From the NCBI RefSeq assembly GCF_933775445.1, contig NC_065877.1, positions 24,118,001-24,182,000 on the forward strand: a stretch of DNA of 64,000 nucleotides. The letters run 5' to 3'. This DNA comes from Argentina anserina. Its lineage: Eukaryota > Streptophyta > Magnoliopsida > Rosales > Rosaceae. The notes beneath the pieces were generated by a model, which saw only the letters and a list, made by a program, of their open reading frames with translations, was not told the origin of the DNA and searched no databases. A program made the position numbers and the translations under genes. Shown here piece after piece: positions 36,626-47,200 of this stretch. Every line of letters starts with the position of its first letter. Position 1 is the stretch's first letter.

Positions 36626-37343
36626 TAGGGCTGTAAGTAGGCTCGAGCCGCTCGTGTTTGGCTCGATTTTAGCTCGTTTGGCTCGAACTCGTAAAACTAA
36701 ATGAGACAAGTTTGAGCTCAATATTAAGCCCGACCTTGAAAATGAGCCGAGCTTGAACAACAAGAATTCGGCTCGTTTGACTCGTTTAGCTCGCGAGCTA
36801 GCTCGAGCTCGTTAAAAGCTCGACTCGTTTATTAAGTTTGACTTAATAACTTTTATAATATATATATATATAGTATAATTTTCATATGAGAAATAATATT
36901 AAAAATGTATTATAAATAATAATTAAATGAAACCCTAATATTATTGTACACTATATAAATAGTGTTTACTATGAGCCATAATTCGATCAGTTTCATAAAT
37001 TTTTCACCATCCCAAATGGCCAAACCCTAAAGAAACAAACAACTTTCATCGTCAATTCGTCATGGAGCCACAAGCAGGTACTCTACTATTCCATTTTTTC
37101 TTAATTAAAATACATTTTATATGATGTTATGACATCAAATTTTAAATTTTATTTTGAATTTCTTGATTTTAAAATATTAATTTCAAATGATTCAAGCCGG
37201 CCCGAGCCCAGTTCGAGCTTTTTCAAGCCAAGCCGAGCTTGAACATGAAGGAAAAAAAATCAAATTTTAGCTCGGCTTGAACTAGATTGAATGGAAACGA
37301 GCCAAACATGAACAACTCAGTACTCGGCCAATTTACACCCCTA
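36626..37343 (+). mobile_element. hAT-type element (718 bp) with perfect 8-bp TSD
   Basis: The ends TAGGGCTGTAAGT and ATTTACACCCCTA are inverted repeats pairing at 11 of 13. They are flanked by identical CTTGTCAT at 36618-36625 and 37344-37351. Both ends carry subterminal clusters of GCTCG/CGAGC words, as hAT transposase binding sites do. Inside, a TATATAAATAG near 36951-36961 is followed by an ATG (37062) opening MEPQAG directly before a GTACTC donor-like site. That would fit a leftover promoter and first exon of a hAT transposase gene after internal deletion; this reading is inference. Confidence 0.88.
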
Positions 37344-37527
37344 CTTGTCATTACTTGAATATAGGGCCTCATAATCTATTTTCCTAAGTAATGGTGCTCG
37401 TACCAGTTGAGCTATCCTACTTCTTCATGGACACTATTTAATTTTTGTTCAATGAATAATGGCTCGTGAGAAAATCTTAATGAAGCTGCTATTTTTCATA
37501 AAAAGCTAACCACGCTCTCAAAAGTTT

Positions 37528-40500
37528 TTTTGTTGAACTGGGAAGAAAGTACTGTTAAGAAACACCCAAAAAACTGGGAGGAAACAAACAAGTTAAACAG
37601 AGAGATCCGAAACAAGCTTAAACGCAAGGGACGGAGGTGGAAACTGACTACAATCAGCTGGACACTCTTTCCGTCAAGCTAACAAGGCCAAATGGTCGTC
37701 AACTTGATTAGTAAGTCTATTCATCCAAAGCTAGCTATGAGAGCACAAACCAACTGCTAAGCTTTGAATATGAGTAACCAGAGCCAACACAGACCAATCT
37801 TCTCACATAAATACTTAACAAGTTGAGAAGAGTTCGATTCAAAGATAAAATGCGAAGGAGGAAGTGTGAGAGCAAGTTGAACACCAAGGCGGGCAACGAG
37901 AGTCTCAGCAACAAGAGGAGAAGAAGCTTGTACATAAAGACCCAACCTAGAAAGAACAGAGTTAGTGGACAAACAAGCAATGGTAGCTATACCAGTTCCC
38001 TCTTCAGTCCAAGAGGCATCGATGTTGATCTTAATCTTGGATGGAGGAAAAGGGGACCCATTTCACTTAAGAGGTGGGCGTCGTGGAAACACAGTGAAAG
38101 GAGGACTCATGGTCGACAACATAATCTCAGACGAAGATGAGAAAGCTTGAGAAGCCACCAAAATTGGATTGGGCAAAATCTCATTAAAGACACAAACACA
38201 TCGATGCTTCCAAATGCCCCACAAGAGGAATGAGAGATGGGTATAGCTATTACTCTTGGTAAGAGGAGTAGAATCCGGGATCATGAGTTGAGAAAGTCAA
38301 TTCCCAAAGGTGGTGAGTTGTTGAAGCAGTAGACGATAGCTAAAAGGATGAAAAAACCAAGTTTTTTGAGACCATGGACAAGTAAGCAAGACATGCTAAA
38401 TGGTTTCCAGATATAGATGGCACAAAGGACATAATAGATCCACTACCAATTTGCGATGGAATAAAGTAGCGTGAGTGACCAAGTAGTTTAAGGAGGCTCC
38501 CCATAAGAAATGTCGAATTTTCGAAAGAGTAGGAAAGGACCAGACCATCTTCTAGAGAATTGAATTATTGACTATGGAGGAATGAGGGTACAAAATTGTA
38601 ACTCCGGGATGGTTAGAGTGAGCAACATGGTAACCAGACCGAACAGAATAACCCCCCTCTTTTCCAAAGGCCAAATCAGCTGATTAGGATGAGAAGGTAA
38701 GGTAAGAGGGACAACACAAATGACCTTCTGTTGAGTAGGGGTAATAAACTGAGTGATAGAAGAGAGATTCCATGACTGAGTGGTCCAATTGATGAGACAG
38801 GCCACATGAAGATTCAAATATGCTAGTGGAGGAGGTAACAAGGTCATGCCAGGACAATGAGGAAACCAATTGGAGTTCCAAACCGAAATATCAATCCCTG
38901 AACCAATTTGCCAAGCCAAATGAGGAAGAAGAAGATCACGACCATGCAACAAACTAAACCAAAGCCAAGATAGGGAAGCACATTTTCTAGCGTAAGCAAA
39001 GTTCGTAGAAGGGAAAAACCGAGCCTGCAACAGCCTGGCCCAAAGAGAAGTGGGATTTGATGGTAAACGCCATCCTTGCCGTGCAAGTAAAGCCTAATTA
39101 AAATCAGAGAGGTCTTTCAAACTCATACCACCTTGAGATTTTGGAAGACCCTATCATAGACCATTTTAACCAGTGGATACCATAATCATCCTTGTTACCC
39201 CACAAAAACTTAGCTAGCAAAGAGTTTATTTGACGACAAAGAGTTTTGGGGAATTTGAAGCACATCATCGGATAGGTAGAAACAACCATGGCAATTAACT
39301 TGATCATAATTTCCTTCCTAGCTTGTGTTAAGAAATTGTGGTTCCAATCATGGATTTTATGGGCCACAGAGTCTCGGACATAAGTCAAAGCCGAGACTTT
39401 TGAATGTCCCCAAATAGTAGGCAAATCCAAATAAGATCGAAGAGCAGGGAAGAAATACCAAGTAGATGAGAGAGCTGAGTGACCACTGCCACATGAGTGT
39501 TAAGGCTAAAGAACAAGGTGGATTTGGCTGGGTTTATCTTTTGGCCAGAGCAGTTCCCATGTTGTTGGAAAAAGAATAACAGAGTAGTCACATTTAACTT
39601 AGATGCTTCGAAAAAGAAAAGAGAGTCATCAACAAAGAGGATGTGACTTATCAGAGGTGCTGAAGGAGTAATGGTAACAAGCCGGAGCCAATGAAGATGG
39701 CAAGCTTTGTGCACAAGAGTGGAGAGAACATCACTTACAAACAAGAAAAGATAAGGGGAAAGAGGGTTGCCTTGTCATAAACCATGTGTTGGAGTAAAAT
39801 AAGGAGAGGGCTTTCCATTGACTACAAGAGAGAAGTGGTAGAACTAACACAGTTCATGATGAACGTCACCCAAAGAGGATGAAACCCAAGCGGAGATAAA
39901 ATGGCCTGCAAGAAATCCCATTCAACGGAGTCATAAGCTTTTGAAATGTCGAGGTTTAGGCCAAAAGCACCCGGACCAGAAGATCTGAGAAGCTTTAAAT
40001 GGTGGAAGAGCTCATTAGCAATGATCACATTATCTTGGATTTGTCGGCCAGAGACAAAGGCAGCCTGATTATCCGATATCAACACTAGCATATAAGGTTA
40101 GAGATGGTAAACTAAAACCTTGGACAAAATCTTTTATGAAAAGTTGTAGAGTCCGATCGGTCTGAATTAAGAAGCATTTTCAGGGTGAGAGACTTTGGGC
40201 AGTAGTAGGGGTGGGCACGAGACGGGATGGGATGGGATCGGGATGAGATTTATGCTTTTAAAAGTTTGTCCTACCCGGGATCAATTCTGTCGGGATCGCG
40301 ATGGGACCGGGCCTATCCCATATTCTCATACTTTAAATAAGAAATACTTAATTTACTATAATAAAATTTTAGTACAAATTATTGTAATAGAAGAAACATA
40401 TAGATTATTCTAAATATCCTTCATCATCTATTTCGATACCATGAGTTTAGTTATTATAAAATTAAATTAATAATTCAAGTTATAGCGTTATAGATATTGT

Positions 40501-41226
40501 ATATAAAAATTGTAGTGTTATCATACAAGAGAAACATATATAATTATATATTGTAAATAAGATTATATAGGTTTCGATTGCTAAGTTCATAGAAATTTGC
40601 AATATACAAATCGTTTTTATTTATATTATATAACTCGAACCATATATTAATGAGAAAATTAACCGGGACTTGTTTATCTTTAGGAAATGAACCAAGGTCC
40701 AAGATTCATTCTTTGAAGTTAGTCATTTCCTTATCAAATGTATTTAAGATGTTCTCATAAATTATAAATGTATGATGATGATGAAATATTTTAAGGTTAA
40801 AATTCAAATGAAATTTAAAACGGGACGGGACGAGACGAAGCGGGATATAAATTATTCGTCCCACTATTATGAAACGTGACGGATCGGGACATGACAAATG
40901 TTTTTAGACTTCCGTCCCGTCTCATCTTTATAAATTTCGGGACGAGATCATAATTTCGACTTTTTATGTCCACCACTAGACAATAGAATGAGTTGGGTTG
41001 TATTAAGAGCCGGGAGAAGAGAGCCCTGCTTGAAAAACGAAACTGTGGCTTGATGGATAGTTGTTTGAACAATGTGCCAATAGCGTTGGTAGAAAAGGAC
41101 AGAAAACCCGTCGGGGCCAGGGGCTTTGAGGGGGCACAATTGAAAGATGGCAGCTTTGACCTCATCTATTTGAACAGGAGCGAGCAGGGCAGAATTCATT
41201 ATAGAAGTGACCACAGGATTAACCAG
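37528..41226 (-). mobile_element. 5'-truncated LINE (L1-type) with RNase H, 16-bp TSD
   Basis: Non-LTR retrotransposon on the minus strand. It is flanked by identical ACGCTCTCAAAAGTTT at 37512-37527 and 41227-41242, with a short A tail (T run at 37525-37531 on +). Coding remnants in order: start of the reverse transcriptase (KAPGPDGFSVLFYQRYW, 41.1 kb), DNQAAFVSGRQIQDN and ISKAYDSVEWDFL (about 40.0 kb), catalytic FVDD (about 39.63 kb), the region with ARFFPSTNFAYARKC (about 39.0 kb), and a C-terminal RNase H domain (KINIDASWTEEGTG near 38.03 kb). Frameshifts and stops break the frame. The endonuclease and ORF1 are missing, as in normal 5' truncation. A hAT element is nested at 40206-40978. 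Confidence 0.93.
40206..40978. mobile_element. hAT-type element (773 bp) nested in the LINE
   Basis: The ends TAGGGGTGGGCA and TGTCCACCACTA pair at 10 of 12. The flanks GGCAGTAG (40198-40205) and GACAATAG (40979-40986) are a degraded 8-bp duplication (6 of 8). Removing the element restores the LINE frame from TTQLILL to PKVSHPEN, which confirms the ends. Both subterminal regions carry GGGACGGGA-like words. No transposase is present. Confidence 0.88.
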
Positions 41227-41439
41227 ACGCTCTCAAAAGTTTGAGAGGTAAATCTTAAACATCGACGACGTAACGATACATTAAGACATGACTGATAACT
41301 CATACTGTAGTGACTAGACTGAGTACTAAGGCTAAAGCGTTAGCCCAACACAACTCCCCATCAAAGCCCAAACTGCAAAGAAACAAAAACTCAACTTGAG
41401 CACCAAAACATGTGTCATGTGTGATAGGCTGATAGCAAG

Positions 41440-42212
41440 CAGTGACCCTCTTTTATCCCCGAATCCTTGCACACTTGTCTTTCTCTCTCTTTCTCTGTCT
41501 TCCGTTCCCATCTCACTTCTGACTTCTCCGGCAATTGCTCTCACTTCTACGGAAATGTCGAGCTAAACCCTCTTTTAGAAGTTTCAGTTTCACTTCTCGT
41601 CCCAGAAATTTCCCAAAAGATTCGATCTTTCTAGTCCCTAAAGACTTGTCCTGTTTTCAGGTAAGAACAATAGGGCTTTGGTTTCAATTTCATAACCCTA
41701 GCAATTTGATTTCAGCTTCATAATTCATAGGTTCTCAATTAGAATCATGGGTTGCTTGTTGTTTACTTTCCATGAGTTTAGTTGTTAAATTTGTTAACTT
41801 GAGCTGAAATATATAGGGTTTACTTCATCAGTCTAATTGGGTTGTTGGGTTTTTTTTTCCTTCAAGGTTGAGTTTTGGTTGGCAGATTAGCTTTTCTAAG
41901 ATAGTTATGCATGTGAGTTGTGCTGTTTTTTTTATTTGAATAATTTGAAGTGGTGGTTTTAAATTTCATGTTTTTCTTTTCTTTACTGAAGTTGTAGAGG
42001 ACGATGATGATAGCAAAGATTCATGCGCTTGGTTAATTTGTGGTCTTCTTTTATATGAACAACTAAGAAAGTAGGGGAGAAATAAGAATTGGGTGTAAAT
42101 GCTTTTGGAGTATGATGATTTAGAAGTGGAGAAACTGATGGTTTGGAGATAGAGAAGTTTGGTCTCGTTGTTGAGGTGTAACTTGTTTCTGTAATCTTGT
42201 GTTTGTGCGGAA
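41440..42212 (+). promoter_or_regulatory. leader of the trihelix gene, probably with one intron
   Basis: A CT-rich stretch at 41480-41560 looks like a transcription start region. TTTTCAG before GTAAGAAC at 41660-41661 is a strong donor, and the following T-rich sequence reads as intron until an acceptor somewhere before 42213. The exact acceptor is uncertain. No competing ORF of note. Confidence 0.45.
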
Positions 42213-43394
42213 ATGGATGACACTGAAGATGATGCAAGGTATCCTTCGAACGTGTATGGGGGAAACCACCCACAGGGTTATGAATCTGCACAGCCCCCAA
42301 AACTTCCTGCTCGAAGTGGTTCGTTTAGTAGGCCAGTTAGTCATTATGATGACGATGAGGATGATGAGGAGGAGGATGAAGAATTAGGTGAGGAAGAAGG
42401 CCACAATGGTCAAAATGGTTATCCTTCTGCCCATAAGGATGTTGGGGATGATGATGACGATGATGATGAGCTGAATGATGACGACGAAGATGAGGATGAT
42501 GAAGAAGATGATAAGGGCAAAGTCTTTAAGAGGGTTGACGATGATGATTTGCAAAAGCACCCAAAGAAGCGCAAGTTGAAGAGTTTAATCTCAAGTTATG
42601 AATTTGCTCCGCGTGTACCTGCTCCATCAGCTCCAGCACTCCCTGCCCCGAGACAATCACATGGTGGCCGGAATGCACTTACAGATTGGACTGAGCATGA
42701 GACATTTGTCTTACTGGATGCTTGGGGTGACCGGTTCCTTCGGCGTGGGAAAAAGAGCCTTCGCTCTGAGGAGTGGCAAGAGGTTGCGGAGAAGGTGTCA
42801 GAGGTGTCAAAGATTGAAAGAACAGACACCCAGTGTCGTAATCGATTGGATACCTTGAAGAAGAAGTACAAAAAAGAGAGAGTCAAGTTTCAAGAGACTG
42901 GTGGTGGCACTAGCAAGTGGGTGTATTTCAAGAAAATGGATATGCTAATGTCGTCTCCACAACAGCAGGCCGGCCTCTCTTGTGGTTTGGACTCAGGAGA
43001 GTATGTTTTCATGAACCCTAGAGTGTATTTGAACCGTGCAAATGGGTTAGATGAGATGCGGGATAGTCCTGGAAATTCAGAATCTGCTGAAGGAGTGGAG
43101 GATGAGTCAGATGGGCTACCTCCCAAGAAGAGAAGGTTTGGAAGAGACAATGACGAGCGGTCTTCCTTTAGATTGCTTGCTGATTCTATTAAGAAATTCA
43201 GTGACATATATGAGAAGATCGAGAAAAGTAAAAGGCAGCAGATGGTAGAGCTAGAGAAGATGAGGATGGATTTCCATAGGGATTTGGAAATGCAGAAAAG
43301 GCAGATTATGGAGAGAGCACAGGCTGAGATTGCCAAAATGAGGCAGGCTGAGGATGAGGAGAATGATGTCTCTGCTGAAAATGCTAGTGGGTGA
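42213..43394 (+). CDS. trihelix transcription factor, SIP1/ASIL-like, 393 aa
   Basis: Single coding exon, intact. Residues 45-100 are two acidic Asp/Glu tracts. A basic nuclear-localisation-like KKRKLK sits at 118-123, then a Pro/Ala linker. The DNA-binding trihelix domain is at about 155-243, with the three tryptophan-type positions (DWTEHETF, EEWQEVAEKV, KWVYFKKM) and the conserved TDTQCRNRLDTLKKKYKKER. A second basic patch PPKKRRFGR follows. The C-terminus is a Lys/Glu-rich coiled coil opening SIKKFSDIYEKIEKSKRQQM, typical of the SIP1 clade, whose ASIL members repress seed-maturation genes. The exact orthologue is not assigned. The acidic tract is built from GAT/GAG triplets and may vary in length. 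Confidence 0.92.
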   Translation: MDDTEDDARYPSNVYGGNHPQGYESAQPPKLPARSGSFSRPVSHYDDDEDDEEEDEELGEEEGHNGQNGYPSAHKDVGDDDDDDDELNDDDEDEDDEEDDKGKVFKRVDDDDLQKHPKKRKLKSLISSYEFAPRVPAPSAPALPAPRQSHGGRNALTDWTEHETFVLLDAWGDRFLRRGKKSLRSEEWQEVAEKVSEVSKIERTDTQCRNRLDTLKKKYKKERVKFQETGGGTSKWVYFKKMDMLMSSPQQQAGLSCGLDSGEYVFMNPRVYLNRANGLDEMRDSPGNSESAEGVEDESDGLPPKKRRFGRDNDERSSFRLLADSIKKFSDIYEKIEKSKRQQMVELEKMRMDFHRDLEMQKRQIMERAQAEIAKMRQAEDEENDVSAENASG

Positions 43395-44239
43395 TAGCAG
43401 TATCTATCTATAATGTTATTTACCTTTTGTTAACTGCTAGCTGTTGTTGTAACAATATAGGGGTCTCTTATCCCTTTTAATTTATTCTGATATAATAAGA
43501 TGGTTGATGTTGTAGCAGATATGGGATACGGAATAGGTTCGAAGTACAATTATATTGCTACTGACACCTCCTGTTTGTTACATGCTGCGGGCATTGTATC
43601 TTTCTACTAGAAGTGTAGGAGTAAACAAGAGAAATGTCGAGCCTTTGAGCGCGTCTATTCATAGGTACTTCATACCTTTTGTTCAGTCTGAGGCTGCATC
43701 ATAAGTATCAAGTACCTTTGAATTAGAGTTGTGTATCATGGATGTAATCTCTAGATTGTTATCATATTTGACTGATTATTACTGTTGCCTTGTTTATTTT
43801 CTTGGTTCCTCTATGTCTTTAGAATGTGTGTATGAACACTATAAGATCCGCATGCTGATAGAATGTGAAGTGTTCAATTTCTCGTCAGTAAAAGATCTCA
43901 GAAATTTATAGTCCTGATTCGTACATAGACACCTTGCATATGCATGTCTGGCTGTGAAATTTAAAAGCTAGTGCACAAAAGTTGCTTGGCAGGAGAAGAG
44001 GACCTCCGACATTTGGTCCGGTTGTTGAGAGCGGGCTGAGCGGCTGCTCAAGTACTCGCAGCACTGGTTTGATCAGCCAATTTGTTAAGGATTATTTGAT
44101 ACGTGAAGCCGGTGAAGGAAATAGAGAAACAAAAAAAGTTATTAGTCAACCAGCACGAACTGTGTCTATAATGCTGAGACCAATTGTTCGTATGTAATTA
44201 TGTATGTACAGTTTATGATGCATAGGACTATGGTTCGTT
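43395..44239 (+). other. 3' flank of the trihelix gene and an unassigned exon-like stretch
   Basis: The first 120 bp read as 3' untranslated region. Around 43992-44197 a frame preceded by TTGGCAG (acceptor-like) opens GRRRGPPTFGPVVESG and ends PIVRM; it has no ATG of its own and no recognised domain. It may be an orphan exon or chance. Confidence 0.3.
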
Positions 44240-47200
44240 TTTTTTAATAGAACAAACTGCCCTTAATTTATTGAAATCAAACTAACAAAAGAGAGAGATA
44301 AAATAACTGACCTCCTATGTATGTAAACTCCAACAAATAGGATAAACAAAAGCTCAATTCGGCATGTGTACACACACCCATGCAAAACTATAGATATGAA
44401 AAACTCTTAGCAAATAGCAAACCATCAACCAAGAAACTCTTAATTAAAAGATGAGATGAAGCTGGTAGCATTGACAGACAGTTGTGAGCTACTAAGAATA
44501 GAGAAAATAGACATATCGTGATGCTTCTTGTAAGGATGAAAAGAATGCAGAGCAGACTCTCTGAACAATTCTAAAAGATGACGTTGGGCTTCCAACACAT
44601 TAAAAATCTTACATTCGAAACGCACCAGATTCATATTGATCCAAATAAACCAAATTAGATTACAGGAGACTAGAAACCAAAGTCGACGTTTAGGTTTTAG
44701 GAACGCTGAAACACCAACACCATTAAACACTTCATCAAGGGTACCCCAATGCGAGAATGAATGAGAAAATAGAAGGCAAACATATTTCCATAAAACCACA
44801 ATTTCATAACAATGCAAAAGAAGATGTGTACCCGATTCCGCATGACTTCCACAAAAGGAGCAACGAGATGGAAATGAAAAACCTTGCCGTTGTAAACCAT
44901 CATCAGTTAGTAAACGCCCATGAAGAGCCTTCCAAACAATAAGAGTTTTGCGAGGTTTAATTGCTTTACACCAGATCACTTTACCCCAGTCTTTATGCTC
45001 ACCATAATTTGAGAAGAAAACAAAAGCTTCTTTTGCTGTCAAAATTCTTGAGGAGGAGTGCGGCCATAAAAGAGAGTCAGATGTATCTGCATCAGGTAGA
45101 GCAATGCGCTTAATTTTTTCTGCTGCTTGAGGGAATGAAGAATCAAATCTGCTGGGAGAACCCAATGAGAATCAACAATAACATCATTCACCTTAACATG
45201 AATTGGAATAGAGCCACTTATTCTAACACTAGTAGCAAGAGGCTCACCCAACCAATTATCTTGCCAAAAAGATATCATCTTACCATCACCAACACTCCAA
45301 AGTAAAGAATTTTAAAACATCGGCCAAACTTTTTTGAGACCCAACCAGACTGAAGATCTCTCGTAAGACTTTATAGCTTGGAAATCATCTTTCAAAAAAC
45401 GAGCTCTAAGTAAAATAGAGGCTGGAGAGGAAGAAGAGAGCATCTCCCAACATCTCTTTATTAGAAGAGCACGATTAGCCTCAAATAGATCACGTAACCC
45501 CAAGCCTCCTTCCTCTTTGGGTTTACAACAATGACGCCAAGTAACAAGAGGCATGCCTATTTTCAAAGGGTCTCCAGTCCAAAAAAAAATTCATGATCCA
45601 AGATTGAAGATCATGAAGTAAACTAGCCGGCCACTCATAAATCTGAAAACTATAAACCAAAATGCCTTAAATCACTGATTGAATAAGTCGAAGCCTACCC
45701 GCTTGCGACAAACTAGAACCTTTCCAAGAGGACAACTTGCATCTCACTCTATCTGCAATGGTCTGAAAATACATCCTCTTGGGACGTCCTTGGAAAATCG
45801 GAACCCCAAGGTATGTGAATGGAAGAGATCCTTGCTTGACACCGAAAATTTTCCGTATAACAAAGCGTCTACGGTGAACATATTTCCCAAGGAACACAAG
45901 CGATTTAGATTTATTGACTCTTTGCCTTGAATTCAAGCCATATTCCTCCATAAACTTCATTGGATTCTTCAAAGATCTCTTGGTACCCCGCATAAAAACC
46001 ACAATGCCATATGCAAATAGAACATGCGAGGGTGGAGTAATACCAAAAGGAGCTGACAGTAAATCAATAAGTTCATCCTCAGCTAGCTTAGTGAGACCTC
46101 CACTTAAAACCTCTTCCGCAAGACAAAAAAAAAGTGACAAAGGATCTCCTTGACGAACACCACGAGAACAAGGAAAAAACTCTTCCATCTCACCATTAAC
46201 TAAAATTGATAAGTGTGCAGCCCTCAAAATTGCTTTAATCCAGTCACAAAAAGGATCTGAAAAACCAAAAGTCTTCAAAACCGAAGTAAGAAATCCCAAT
46301 CAAGCGTGTCAAATGCCTTTTGCACATCAAACTTAATTACAATGTTACCGTCCTTACAATTAAGAGGTTAATGCATTCTGAAGTCAATATAATGGGGTCT
46401 GCAATAGTGCGGCCTCTAAGAAAAACACTTTGGTTGGGTGAAATAATCCGAGTAGCAATATTTTCCAAACGGTCAGATAAAATCTTTGTGATAAACTTGA
46501 AAATACAATTCGACATAGCAATAGGACGCAACTGCGTTACGGTGTCTGCTCCAGAGACTTTAGGAATCAAGATCATTAAATTAGAATTGAAGTGAGGGAG
46601 AATGTATCCAGTATTCTGAACAGCTTGGACTACCTCTGCACTAACAATTGACCAACACTTCATAACAAAAATTCCACTAAAACCATCTGGACCAGGAGAA
46701 CTATTATGATTCATGGAACACATAGTTTGAAATATTTCCTCAGATGTGGGAATGACTGTTAACATAGCATTATCCTCAGTAGTCACGAGATTATGAATTA
46801 CCTGAGAAACTAGACCAGTGTCTCTTATAAAAGAATTTGCTGTGAAGAGGCCATTGAAATAATTTACCACATGATCACTAATCTCTTTTGGGTCATCAAT
46901 AATGTTGCTTCCATCTCTCATAATTGATAATGACTGTTTAAGATGCAGGACTTTAACCATTGCATAGAAGAAAGAAGAGTTTCAGTCACCTTCAGTAAGC
47001 CATTTTATCCTTGATTTATCACATAAAAATTTCTCTTGAAGCAAAAGAGCCTCATGAACTTGAGCACTGGCAACACTCTCCCTGGAAAGCAAGTCATCAG
47101 AAGGACCCAAGCTAGCAATTTCCCGCTGAATTATATGCAAATCATCAAATGACTTGTCCACCATTATGTTTACATCTCCAAACTCAGCTTTATTCCAAAC

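Noticed and set aside
37400..37440. tRNA-like A box on the minus strand (TAGCTCAACTGGTACGAGC)
   Set aside because: No B box, no acceptor or anticodon stem could be formed; at most an old tRNA-derived fragment.
42596..43336. Minus-strand ORFs over the trihelix gene
   Set aside because: Antisense shadows of the coding exon.
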